Origin: Vicia villosa
Taxonomy: Eukaryota; Streptophyta; Magnoliopsida; Fabales; Fabaceae
Direction of reading: 5' to 3'
DNA: 64,000 bases
Assembly: GCF_029867415.1 (NCBI RefSeq)
Contig: NC_081185.1
Span: forward strand, 123,198,920 to 123,262,919
The position numbers and the translations under genes are program-made. A model generated the notes under the pieces. That model was not told where the DNA came from. It ran no database searches and saw only the letters and a list, made by a program, of their open reading frames with translations. Of the stretch, positions 14,142-25,256 are shown piece by piece (the first letter of the stretch is position 1; each line of letters begins with the position of its first letter).

Positions 14142-15464
14142 TGTTGAAGCGGTAAAGCGACAAGCAGCAAAAGTTTTGGAAGTATTTATCCGGGAAATTA
14201 TCGTGTCCACAGAGATTAGTGCTACTGAACTGCCGTTCGACGAATTCTGAGTTCTTGAGTTTGGGATAAATGGGTTTTAAGTAAAAAGGAAAAATATAAC
14301 ATATGAACATCAAATAAATTCATTCTTGATATAGAATAACTTATCAGGTTTGAATCTAAACTACTCCTCACAAACTTAAATTTATCACTCCGCCGTACTC
14401 AATCTACAGTACTCATCAGAATCACCACATATCCCTCACATCAATGTCCATTTCTACAACACCGACGAGAGTTCAACTATAGTGCTCTTTTGACAATGTC
14501 TCAACCGATCGAATAACATAGAGACATTAAACTTAGATATTATGCGGATGTTAAACCCAAACCCTATGTTTAGAATCTAGAACTAACAGGTATCCTCCTA
14601 ATCAAGATTCACGAAGCATATTTCTATAACAACATAAATCCGAAGAGATTCAGCAAAAAGATCAAAAAAACATTGATTAAGATTTATAAAGCAAACTTTA
14701 TACAACTAGTAGAAAAAGCAACAAACATCCATGTGTTTAGAGTAATTTACATACAAACTCACCAAAAGAGAAATACAAATAGAAGAAAAGAAAAGGAACC
14801 AAACATTTCTTGGTTTGTCAACACCAATCGATGAGAAATTCAACCTCCGGTCATCCGATTACAAGCTCCAATGGTGTTTTCTAAGCTATCTAGACCAAAA
14901 AATGAAGGTTTAATGGATTGGGAACAAATACCCAAAAACCATAACCTAAAAAAATGTGTTTTCCCATATTTATGCAATTTTGGATCTGGTGTAGCTCGCG
15001 TCGCCCGCACGAGGGCGCGCCGTGCGCTGACTGCTGACTTGAAAAAATCAGCATTAGTGTTTTGGCCATAACTTGAGAATCGTAACTCCGATTTGCGCCC
15101 GATTCGAAGCGTTGGAAATATTATTCAATTTCCTATCTAACAATGACAAAATATCAACCAAGTTGATGATTTATTATTCTTTGAATTTTGAGCTTTATTC
15201 GTCGACGAGTTGGTTTCGTTGCTCAAAATCTCGTGTTTGAAACCGTGTCTTCGACACTTTATTGCTCATGCTCAAAATACGCCTCAATACCTAGAAAATG
15301 AATAGAAAACTATTAAATGTTAAATAAATGAATCAAAACATGAGTATAAATAAACTAAACGTATTTACACACAAAACGTGGGATTATTCAACAAAATTTA
15401 CACAAAAACACGATAAGTGCCACAAAACTATATATACAAAAGCACTACAAATTAACCCTTATCA
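14142..15464 (-). repeat. Family-E LTR copy 2 (shared middle LTR)
   Basis: 1,323 bp. It is very similar to copy 1 and shares the CpG-rich block (near 14994-15030). It serves both internal regions, as in a recombination-derived tandem element. Confidence 0.82.
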
Positions 15465-17255
15465 AACTCTCCTCAACTTAAAATTGTTTGTCCCTAAACA
15501 AGAATTAACTAACCCAAGGAAACAAACGCAAAAATCCAAAAATACGAATCAACAAGTTTTGAAAAAATGAAACAAATGTATGGCTAAAATGAAAAATGGT
15601 ACAAAAAAAAAATACTTACCACTAAACTACGATGATAACATAAACATGACACAAATGCTAAATACAAAGAATATACCAAAAATTCTAAAACAACACTAGT
15701 TCAAAAATGAATCACACCTAGCATACAATCATCAGTAGATGAAAAACACAAAAGTGGGGTATTTTAACTCATCCAACAATCTTGCAAACAAAAGACTGAA
15801 TTATGCAACCATCCAAAAATCATGTTGAAAATATAAAACCAAGAATCACAAGGACTTTTCAAGGTTGTAATGTGGTCGGGTGAACAAACAATGGATAATT
15901 CCTAAGGCTAATCGAAACAAAAACTTGCCTAAACCTAAGGGAGTGATCAACTCACAAAAGTTCAAACACAAAATTTCAATCAAACTTCTTCATAATCCCA
16001 AAAATCTCAAACCAATCACCTACTTATTAACACAACGTTATTCCATAATTTTTTTGTTTTTTTTTTAACTTTTTCTCTTTTTTCTTTCTTTTTCTTTTCA
16101 CTTCTTTTTCACATTTTTTTCTTTTCTTTTTCTTTTCTTTCAACCTCATAGCAATCAACCAATAAGTGCACAACCATTCTCTCCCCAACTTGAATTCAAC
16201 TATATTATCAAAGTGTGAATACTCCCTATTTTCTAAGGCAGGGTAAAAATTCAAACCAAAAATCATGGTTGAGGATTCAAGAAAACAAAGAATCAACATC
16301 CATACAAAAATGAGAACCGAACACTCATAGACAAGCATTTAGCAAAAACAACATGACATTGACAAAAAGGCTCAAAAGGGATACTAATGATCCCACACTC
16401 ACAAGGTAAATTGAATATTTGTCCAAGGTAGTTGTGCTCAAAATGGAACAAAAATGCCTTGATCACTTTCATACATCATATAATCAACACAAACAAAATA
16501 TTAAGCATAATAAAATCCAGTTAGAACAATAATTGTGGTCTCCAGCATATGTGAACAATGGAAAGCTACCTCACAAAAAGGTGGGAACTAAAGTGATTCA
16601 CAAACGAACAAGTATAGAAAAGAATGAATGACATAAAAGTTGTAAAAAGCCTAAGTATCAAGAATATGCTAAAGTCTAGAAAGCGTTAAAAACATACCTT
16701 GAATGTGTACAAAACTTTAACAAAATCATTACCATACACTCACAAGTTGAAACGGTCAAACTTGGAAAATCACCTCAAATTCCTCAAGCTACTCAAAACA
16801 AGCTCAAATACAAACATACAACTATTAATATACACAAACTAAAAGACCACATGAAATTGTCTAAACAAATTTAAAAGTGAATATTTGAAATTTAAGAACT
16901 GGTCCGATCTAGATTTGTTTAGACAATTGCATCACACTACCTAAACTAAACACAAACTAAAAAAAACATGCTTGTTTTACATCGTAAGCTCGACGCCTGT
17001 TATTTAAGAAAGTTCCTTCAAGTTACTTCCGCCCAGCTATTCATAACCACACACGAGCAAACGTGAAAGAAAACAAACAATACTGTAACAAATTTACAAG
17101 TATATAAAACATGTACAAGTATAGTAAACATATACAAGTATCAATATAAACAAGTGAGAATATACAATATGTCCGATATATACAACACAAAACACTATGG
17201 AAACTAATGCAATGCAAATTCAATAAAACACCAATCCCCGACAACGACGCCATTT
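15465..17255 (-). other. Family-E internal region 2, non-coding
   Basis: 1,791 bp, closely matching internal region 1 along its whole length, including the poly-pyrimidine tract near 16050-16140. A PBS-like site lies at 17235-17252 (TCCCCGACAACGACGCCA, two mismatches to tRNA-Asp). No coding frame is supported. Confidence 0.75.
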
Positions 17256-18580
17256 TGTTGAAGCGGTAAAGCGACAAGCAACAAAAATTTTGGAAGTATT
17301 TATCCGGGAAATTATCGTGTCCACAGAGATTAGTGCTACTGAACTGTCGTTCGACGAATTCTGAGTTCTTGAGTTTGGGATAAATGGGTTTTAAGTAAAA
17401 AGGAAAAATATAACATATGAACATAAAATAAATTCATTCTTGATATAGAATAACTTATCTGGTTTGAATCTAAACTACTCCTCACAAACTTAAATTTATC
17501 ACTCCGCCGTACTCAATCTACAGTACTCATCAGAATCACCACATATCCCTCACATCAATGTCCATTTCTGCAACACCGACGAGAGTTCAACTATATTGCT
17601 CTTTTGACGATGTCTCAACTGATCGAATAACATAAAGACATTAAACTTAGATATTATGTGGATGTTAAACCCAAACCCTATGTCTAGAATCTAGAACTAA
17701 CAGGTATTCTCCTAATCAAGATTCACGAAGCATACTTCTATAACAACATAAATCCGAAGAGATTCAGCAAAAAGATCAAAAAAACATCGATTAAGATTTA
17801 TAAAGCAAACTTTATACAACTAGTAGAAAAAGCAACAAACATCCATGGGTTTAGAGTAATTTACATAAAAACTCACCAAAAGAGAAATATATACAAATAG
17901 AAGAAAAGAAGAGGAACCAAATATTTCTTGGTTTGTCAACACCAATCGATGAGAAATTCGACCTCCGGTCATGCGATTACAAGCTCCAATGGTGTTTTCT
18001 AAGCTATCTAGACCAAAAAATGAAGGTTTGATGGATTGGGAACAAATACGCCAAAACCATAACCTAAAAAAATGTGTTTTCCCCTATTTAGGCAATTTTG
18101 GATCTGGTGTAGCTCGCGTCGCCCGCACGAGGGCGCGCCGCGCGCTGATTGTTGAATTGAAAAAATTAGCATTAGTGTTTTGGCCATAACTTGAGAACCT
18201 TAACTTCGATTTGCGCCCAGTTCTAAGCGTTGGAAAGCTTATTCAATTTCCTATATATCGATGACAAAATATCAACCAAATTGATAATTTATTATTTTTA
18301 ATTTTGAGCCTTATTCATCGACATGTTGGTTCCGTTGCTGAAAATCGCGCGTTTGAAGTCGTGTCTTCGACACTTTATTGCTCATGCTCAAAATACGCCT
18401 CAATACCTCTAAAATGAATACAAAACTATCAAATGGTACATAAATGAATCAAAACATGAGTATAAATAAACTAAATGTATATACACACAAAACATGGGAT
18501 TATTCAACAGAGTTTACACAAAAACATGATAAGTGCCTCAAAACTATATATACAAAAGCACTACCAATTGACACTTATCA
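17256..18580 (-). repeat. Family-E LTR copy 3
   Basis: 1,325 bp. It is more diverged than copies 1 and 2 in its last 400 bp (18180-18580), which suggests that the three LTRs do not all derive from one insertion. Its right end abuts the middle Harbinger fragment. Confidence 0.8.
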
Positions 18581-19359
18581 AACTTTCTATTACATTTCTA
18601 TCTGGAGAATGTTTTATGTTGAAAAATTCTTTAGCGGTAGATGTTTGTAACCCATTCCTGCATTCACTAAGGTAATACCTTTGACCTCTATAAGTAGTAA
18701 GAAATCCTTCTCCAGCCATATAACTAAAATCCCATAAATAATAAAACCATATCATAAATTTAAAAAAATTAATATACATAAACTACATAAAATATGTTTT
18801 TTACACGAATTTATACTATTATACCTTGAGGAACTTTTAAACCATTTGGTCGAGAAATAACGTTTTTAAGGACTCTTGAGTCAGCAACTGATCCCTTCCA
18901 ATCGGGAAAAACATATATAAATTTTAAGTCAGGTGAACATACACCTAACACATTTGTAGCTATCTCACCATTCCTTGTTCTATACCTACTTTTGTCTACT
19001 TTAAGCACATCGACCTTAATGTAAGTTCCACCAAGAGCTCCTAAACAATTATTAAAGTATTTCTATTTTTCATATATGCTGCTCTCCAAAATTGGCTGAG
19101 GTTGTTTTGACAATTATCCGTGACACCTTAAAATCGTTAATAATACACTTATAAGATGCCTACATATCATTTCATTGGGCCTCACAAATTATCTTCTAAT
19201 TAATTTATTCTTAACGTGATGTGGCAAAATGTGTAAAAACATTGCCACCAACTCCTCAACACACATATGTTGAGTAGGAAGTAGTCCATCAGTAGTTGTC
19301 AAGATGTCACATGATTTATGAAAAGCAGCCATATCCATCCTTGTAGTCTTAAAACAAGC
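18581..19359 (-). pseudogene. Harbinger-type transposase, central fragment
   Basis: On - the order is GLLPTQHMCVEELVAMFLHI, HHVKNK, a stop, RPNEMICRHL, GALGGTYIKVDV, SRYRTRNGEIATNVLGVC, GSVADSRVLK, RPNGLKVPQG, then a likely GT-AG intron (about 18750-18824), then GEGFLTTYRGQRYYL and FFNIKHSPDRNVIE. This is the helix-turn-helix-like region and DDE nuclease of plant HARBI1/PIF proteins. The first catalytic Asp (normally ALDGTYI) is Gly here, and there are in-frame stops. It is continuous with 29705-29840 upstream and 10757-11036 downstream once the insertions are removed. Confidence 0.85.
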
Positions 19360-19470
19360 TGTGAGATATTGGATCGAACTCTAGTATTGTCGAAGGGTAG
19401 CTTCTTGGTTCGACAGTTCGACAGAGTTAAGCATGAAGTCAAAGGATTGTTCACATGCTGGTGTCGAAGT
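19360..19470 (+). repeat. 5' LTR of copia element, left part
   Basis: First 111 bp of the 5' LTR, cut off by the gag-only element. The last five bases, GAAGT, are the left copy of that element's TSD. Confidence 0.9.
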
Positions 19471-20970
19471 TGTAAGTTTAAGAGTGCGCCTAAGAGGGGG
19501 GGTGAATTAGGATTTTGAATATTTATCCGGTTTTAGAATACTTGTACTTATTTTTGGTTAAGTGTTTGAAGATTTTTGAATGGTTCTTTTCTTTTCTTGG
19601 TAATAGTGATGAAAGCGGTAAAATGCGGAAAAGTAAAGAACACAATGATGTATACTGGTTCCCCTCACAATCCGAGAGTACTCCAGTCCCCTTTCAACAC
19701 GAAAGAGATTTCACTATTGTTAGATATTTGTACAAGCCTAATCCCAAGACTTATCCTACAATCTTCTAACACCCAAACCACCAAGAACAATCTTCTTGGA
19801 TTTATCAAGTTGAAATGAGAACAATCCTCTCACTTTCAACTTCTTGTTTCCAACAATCCTGAAAACAAGGAATACACTTCACACAATCTTAATTCCAACA
19901 ATCCTGGAAAAATAAGATGTGATACAAACAAGAATTTTTGAATAAATAAATTTGTAGTATATAAATCCTATGAAGGACTTCTTCTCTTTCAAATATGAAA
20001 CTCAAGAATAATATACTCTCTTAAGTGCTCAAGATACTTTATGAATATGATGTGAAAAAATATGAATCAAAAGTATCACTTGATGAAATTTCTATTTGGT
20101 AAAAAAATATGCAGAGAGTTTTTTATTTAAATGATTGAAAGAGGTTTTTTTTTTTTTTTTTTTTAAAAAAATGAATTTGAAAAAGAATTTATAGAGTAAA
20201 GAAAACTCTACGTAAAAAAGCAATGGTTGATAAATATTTTTGAAAGAAACTCATAACATAATAGGAAGATAAATTATAAAAAGATTTTATTTAAAACGAG
20301 ACATTGTTTCAGGAAATATATTTTTTTTTTTTCAAAAACTAAACGGTACCAATCCATTGATTCATAAGGCCAATTGATTGGCTTAGACAAATAACATAAC
20401 GTGCCTAAAGTAAAACGACTAGATGAAGATGTGTATATAAAAAAAAATTTGTTTCAGTATATACCAAAAAAGAAATGAAAAAGATCAATTGATTGATCCA
20501 CAAAGCCAATCGGTTAGCTTACTGAAAAGCAACATATTTGAAATTTGAATCCATGCTAATTGATTGCATTACACAGCAAATATATTGTCTCACAAAGATA
20601 TGAAAAAAAGGTCTCACAATTTATTGAAAAAATATATATATATATAAATTTTAAGAGTAAAAAAAAGCAATACATTTTTCAAAAATTAAAACGTTGATTT
20701 TTTCTTTTTACTAAGTTTTAAGTTTTAATTCAAAAATTAAAACGTTGATTTTTTTCTTTTTATTAAGTTTTAAGTTTTAATTATGCATGATTAATTTATT
20801 TTGAGCACTAAGATTGTATATGAAAAGAATTTCATATACCTTAAGAGTTTAATCATAAAGCTTGAACAAAGTCATGCATCTTTTTCCATCTTTTTGATAC
20901 ATGTACATGATCTTGAGAGATTTAAAGTTGTCTTCATCAAAACACAATGTTGGAGAAGCTTGACTTCACA
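19471..20970 (-). repeat. Downstream LTR of gag-only copia element
   Basis: 1,500 bp. Includes a poly-T tract near 20145-20164, an internal tandem duplication of about 65 bp near 20670-20780 (AAAAATTAAAACGTTGATTT twice), and several CAATTGATTG-type short palindromes near 20370-20560. Confidence 0.93.
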
Positions 20971-21591
20971 ATCTCCCCCTTTTTGATGATGACAAACCAT
21001 TGAAATTTGAGGTGCTTGAATTTTTTTAGAATAAATGAGAAGTTCTTATGTGAATGCTCCCCCTAACTTTGATAACTCCCCCTTGATCAAAGACCTCCCT
21101 TGATTGATAGAGAATTTGGTTCTTTGTGGCTGCAAAAGTTAGAGACAAGCATACACATACACATATATATTTTCTCCCCCTTTGTCATTAGCAAAAAGGA
21201 TGGAAAAAGACTTTTAAAAAATATAGAGAAATTTATGAAAATAAAAACAATTTATACCTATGAGTTTTATCTCATGAATGACTTCATCAAAACATTCATC
21301 TTTGGTGAATATGATTTTGAAGCCTTTGTCTCAAAGTTGACTTTCCTTAGAAGATTTTTCTTTATTCTTTCAACATCAAGTACATCTTCAAATGGATGTG
21401 AAAGTTAGTAATCCAACTTTGCCAATGCCAAGAATTCTTCCTTTAAGGTATTCTCCATATGTGAAATCACTCTTGGACTTTATAACTAGATTTGAAAGTT
21501 AGTTTAAATCTTCCATCAAATGCTTAGAACCACCACTTGTCAAAAAACACCATAGATTTTAAGTGGTCCTCAAGCAATCCTACAAAACAAA
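20971..21591 (-). pseudogene. Protease remnant and 3' internal region of gag-only element
   Basis: Directly downstream of gag and in the same frame after stop codons, - reads WCFLTSGGSKHLMEDLN and then YLKGRILGIGKVG. This matches the copia protease segment (normally W-LDSGCSKHMTG and GKILGIGKVG). The catalytic DSG has become TSG. After about 100 codons similarity stops, and the rest of pol was deleted. The polypurine tract lies at 20971-20985. Confidence 0.75.
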
Positions 21592-23298
21592 TTAAGTTTG
21601 ATTTGGTACCCAATGTGCTTTGGGTCCATCATAGTTAGTTCCTTTCTTAACCCACACATAATGACCACTTGCCACACTGAAATTTCTTACATAGCAAGCA
21701 TTAGGTGTATGACCAATAATACCACAATAAAAACAAGTAGGAACAAAATTACTTTTATATCTAGGAACATATGGTTTCTTTTTAGGAAACCTGTTAGGAT
21801 GATGATGAACCTTTTGTGCTTTATCCAATTTGTTGAATTGTTCACTTGCCTTCACAAAAATAGTTTTACTAGTACTTGGTTTGTTAGACTTTGCATATCC
21901 AAGACCACTTTTATCATTAGGGAATCTTTGTTGCCTAAGGACACCTTCCGACCCAATTTGTCCTTTTTCATACCTTTCAAGTACTCTCTTTAATTGAACA
22001 ATTTGAAAAGAAAGTGATTCACATTTATTACATGTATATTTTTGTTCTATTTTATCAACATATTGTTTCTTTTCAACATCAAAATCTTTCTGCATGGTAT
22101 CCATTTTCTCTTCAAGAGTTTTGATTTGTTTCTTTTGAGTAGATACGGTTTTATACAAGATTTTGCATTCATTCAATAATTCATTTATAGCACCTTGAAC
22201 ATCATTATCAAAAAGGGAAAATTCATTACTAACCTCATTGTCTTCATCATCAGAATGGTGTGTTGTTACCAATGCAAGATTCACATGTTCTTCATCTGAA
22301 GATGAACTTATTTCATTGTCATCCCATGCTACATATGCCTTCTTTGATTTTTTATCCTTATTTTTCTTGAAGTATTTGTTCTTATTTTCAAGTTTAGGGC
22401 ATTCACTTTTGACATGTCCTCTTTCTCCACATTCAAAGCATTTAATCTTCCTTGTTGGTGCTTCATCTTTAATGATCTCCTTTTTCCTTTCTTTTCTTAG
22501 AAATTTTTCAAACTTTTTGATAAACTCATTATCTTCTTCACTAGTGGATTCATCCTCTTGATTGCTATCATGATGCTTGACTCTTGTCTTCAAGGCAATA
22601 TCTTTTGAATCTTTTATTTGAATTTCATGCGTTTCAAGTCTTCCGAGTTCTGTTTCATATTCTTGAAGTTTACCGAACAAGGTTGCAGAAGTCATCTTTG
22701 ATAGATTCTTTTTCTCGGATATCGCCGTTACTTTCGGTTGCCATTCTCTTGTTAAAGATCTAAGCACCTTTAGATTTAGTTCTTCGGTAGTAAGGGTCTT
22801 ACCAAGTGCCTTCAAGTGATTTGTCAAATGAACGAATCGTTTTTGCAATTCGAGAATAGTTTCTCTGGGCTTCATTCTAAACAGTTCGTATTCTTGACTT
22901 AAGGTATTCAATCTTGATCTTTTAACTTCGGTGGTACCTTCATGAGTTTCTACAAGAGTATCCCATATTTCCTTTGCTGTTGTACATGCCGATACTCGGA
23001 AAAATTCATCCATACTAAGAGCACCTTGAAGAAGATTGATAGCCTTTTTGTCAGCAAGAACCTTCTTTCTATCATCATCATTCCATGAAACTTTAAGCTT
23101 TGTTGATTCAACACCATCGACAACAGTTGTAGGAACAAAGGGACCATTTTGGACTGCTTCCCATACTTCTTCTCCTTGTGCTTCTAAGTGAGCCTTCATT
23201 CGGATTTTCCAAAAGTCAAAGTATTCACCACAAAATAATGGAGGCTTGTTGTTACTACCACCATCTCTAAAAACTGGATTTTGATTTGCGGAAGCCAT
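21592..23298 (-). CDS. Copia Gag polyprotein, 568 aa
   Basis: An intact Gag frame starting MASANQNPVF about 35 bp after the primer-binding site. Residues about 15-220 are the UBN2-type retrotransposon gag region (PPLFCGEYFDFWKIRMKAHL near the start). A zinc knuckle CFECGERGHVKSEC covers residues 287-300 and a second, CFYCGIIGHTPNAC, covers 522-535. Residues about 370-440 are rich in charged heptads and likely coiled coil. The product would form virus-like particles and package RNA. A TAA closes the frame just before the protease remnant. The complete frame and near-identical LTRs suggest it has been kept or copied recently, with pol supplied in trans. Confidence 0.9.
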   Translation of the reverse strand: MASANQNPVFRDGGSNNKPPLFCGEYFDFWKIRMKAHLEAQGEEVWEAVQNGPFVPTTVVDGVESTKLKVSWNDDDRKKVLADKKAINLLQGALSMDEFFRVSACTTAKEIWDTLVETHEGTTEVKRSRLNTLSQEYELFRMKPRETILELQKRFVHLTNHLKALGKTLTTEELNLKVLRSLTREWQPKVTAISEKKNLSKMTSATLFGKLQEYETELGRLETHEIQIKDSKDIALKTRVKHHDSNQEDESTSEEDNEFIKKFEKFLRKERKKEIIKDEAPTRKIKCFECGERGHVKSECPKLENKNKYFKKNKDKKSKKAYVAWDDNEISSSSDEEHVNLALVTTHHSDDEDNEVSNEFSLFDNDVQGAINELLNECKILYKTVSTQKKQIKTLEEKMDTMQKDFDVEKKQYVDKIEQKYTCNKCESLSFQIVQLKRVLERYEKGQIGSEGVLRQQRFPNDKSGLGYAKSNKPSTSKTIFVKASEQFNKLDKAQKVHHHPNRFPKKKPYVPRYKSNFVPTCFYCGIIGHTPNACYVRNFSVASGHYVWVKKGTNYDGPKAHWVPNQT

Positions 23299-23331
23299 TC
23301 TGGACCTTTAGGAACAGGTTACCTATAACCT

Positions 23332-23343
23332 GCTCTGATGCCA
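23332..23343 (-). promoter_or_regulatory. Primer-binding site, initiator tRNA-Met type
   Basis: Reads TGGCATCAGAGC on -, one base from the usual TGGTATCAGAGC. It lies two bases inside the LTR end and sets the element's - orientation. Confidence 0.85.
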
Positions 23344-23345
23344 AT

Positions 23346-24846
23346 TGTAAGTTTAAGAGTGCGCCTAAGAGGGGGGGTGAATTAGGATTTTGAATATTTA
23401 TCCGGTTTTAGAATACTTGTACTTATTTTTGGTTAAGTGTTTGAAGATTTTTGAATGGTTCTTTTCTTTTCTTGGTAATAGTGATGAAAGCGGTAAAATG
23501 CGGAAAAGTAAAGAACACAATGATGTATACTGGTTCCCCTCACAATCCGAGAGTACTCCAGTCCCCTTTCAACACGAAAGAGATTTCACTATTGTTAGAT
23601 ATTTGTACAAGCCTAATCCCAAGACTTATCCTACAATCTTCTAACACCCAAACCACCAAGAACAATCTTCTTGGATTTATCAAGTTGAAATGAGAACAAT
23701 CCTCTCACTTTCAACTTCTTGTTTCCAACAATCCTGAAAACAAGGAATACACTTCACACAATCTTAATTCCAACAATCCTGGAAAAATAAGATGTGATAC
23801 AAACAAGAATTTTTGAATAAATAAATTTGTAGTATATAAATCCTATGAAGGACTTCTTCTCTTTCAAATATGAAACTCAAGAATAATATACTCTCTTAAG
23901 TGCTCAAGATACTTTATGAATATGATGTGAAAAAATATGAATCAAAAGTATCACTTGATGAAATTTCTATTTGGTAAAAAAATATGCAGAGAGTTTTTTA
24001 TTTAAATGATTGAAAGAGGTTTTTTTTTTTTTTTTTTTTTAAAAAAATGAATTTGAAAAAGAATTTATAGAGTAAAGAAAACTCTACGTAAAAAAGCAAT
24101 GGTTGATAAATATTTTTGAAAGAAACTCATAACATAATAGGAAGATAAATTATAAAAAGATTTTATTTAAAACGAGACATTGTTTCAGGAAATATATTTT
24201 TTTTTTTTCAAAAACTAAACGGTACCAATCCATTGATTCATAAGGCCAATTGATTGGCTTAGACAAATAACATAACGTGCCTAAAGTAAAACGACTAGAT
24301 GAAGATGTGTATATAAAAAAAAATTTGTTTCAGTATATACCAAAAAAGAAATGAAAAAGATCAATTGATTGATCCACAAAGCCAATCGGTTAGCTTACTG
24401 AAAAGCAACATATTTGAAATTTGAATCCATGCTAATTGATTGCATTACACAGCAAATATATTGTCTCACAAAGATATGAAAAAAAGGTCTCACAATTTAT
24501 TGAAAAAATATATATATATATAAATTTTAAGAGTAAAAAAAAGCAATACATTTTTCAAAAATTAAAACGTTGATTTTTTCTTTTTACTAAGTTTTAAGTT
24601 TTAATTCAAAAATTAAAACGTTGATTTTTTTCTTTTTATTAAGTTTTAAGTTTTAATTATGCATGATTAATTTATTTTGAGCACTAAGATTGTATATGAA
24701 AAGAATTTCATATACCTTAAGAGTTTAATCATAAAGCTTGAACAAAGTCATGCATCTTTTTCCATCTTTTTGATACATGTACATGATCTTGAGAGATTTA
24801 AAGTTGTCTTCATCAAAACACAATGTTGGAGAAGCTTGACTTCACA
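23346..24846 (-). repeat. Upstream LTR of gag-only copia element
   Basis: 1,501 bp, matching 19471-20970 throughout except for poly-T length (near 24020-24042). This LTR precedes gag in transcription order. Confidence 0.93.
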
Positions 24847-24851
24847 GAAGT

Positions 24852-25231
24852 GTGCATGCTGTAGTCGAAGATGGGTCTAGCATGCAGATGTCGAAGATGC
24901 TAGGGTTGTTAGCATGTTAAATTAGGTTTTAGTGTTTAAACCCTAATTTGTTAAGTTAGCTTGTTTATTAAGTTGGCTTGTGTAATGGGCCTTGCTGAAA
25001 AAGCCCATTAGTTAGTATGTTAGGTTTTATTATAAATAGCATACTAGTCTCTCATCATTGCTAAGTTGCAAATCCTAATTTAGGGTGAGAGAGGTTATTT
25101 GTTATTCTTGTAAACTTGTAATCTTGTTTTAAGAGAAAGTAAAAGAATAGCAGTTATAACCAATTCTTGTGTTCTTCTTCTGTTCCCTAATTCCCTATTA
25201 TACTTTGTTATTGGTATCGTTTTTCACAACA
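24852..25231 (+). repeat. 5' LTR of copia element, right part
   Basis: Remaining 380 bp of the 5' LTR. Contains the TATA box TATAAATA (25032-25039), repeated in the 3' LTR at 29504-29511, and ends TTTTTCACAACA. Confidence 0.9.
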
Positions 25232-25256
25232 AATTGGTGCGGTGAGTGTGGAGAAG

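Larger units (their letters stand above)
11037..18580 (-). mobile_element. Family-E LTR element array: LTR-internal-LTR-internal-LTR
   Basis: Three direct LTR copies (11037-12348, 14142-15464, 17256-18580; 1.31-1.33 kb) separated by two similar internal regions (12349-14141 and 15465-17255; about 1.79 kb). On - each LTR starts TGATAAG and ends CTTCAACA. Each internal region starts with a primer-binding site (PBS) close to the 3' end of tRNA-Asp and ends in a purine tract (AAGTTGAGGAGAGTT). No gag or pol reading frame exists, so the element is non-autonomous. The chain is what unequal recombination between LTRs gives. No 5-bp TSD is evident (ATCAT left, AACTT right), so the outer ends may come from different insertions. 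It interrupts a Harbinger transposase gene. Confidence 0.85.
19471..24846 (-). mobile_element. Gag-only (non-autonomous) copia element, very young, TSD GAAGT
   Basis: LTRs at 19471-20970 (1,500 bp) and 23346-24846 (1,501 bp) appear identical except for one poly-T length change. TSD GAAGT lies at 19466-19470 and 24847-24851. On - the element runs: LTR starting TGTGAAGTCAAGC, PBS TGGCATCAGAGC (23332-23343, initiator tRNA-Met type), gag ORF, protease remnant, polypurine tract AAAAAGGGGGAGAT (20971-20985), LTR. Integrase, RT and RNase H are missing, so any movement would need a helper element. The PPT style recalls SIRE/Maximus-type copia elements, but lineage is inference. It sits inside the 5' LTR of another copia element. 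Confidence 0.93.

Noticed and set aside
11032..18585. A TSD around the three-LTR array
   Set aside because: Flanks are ATCAT and AACTT, which do not match; I do not claim one.
25242..25256. Start of the copia polyprotein at 25242
   Set aside because: That codon is GTG; the first ATG of the frame is at 25257.
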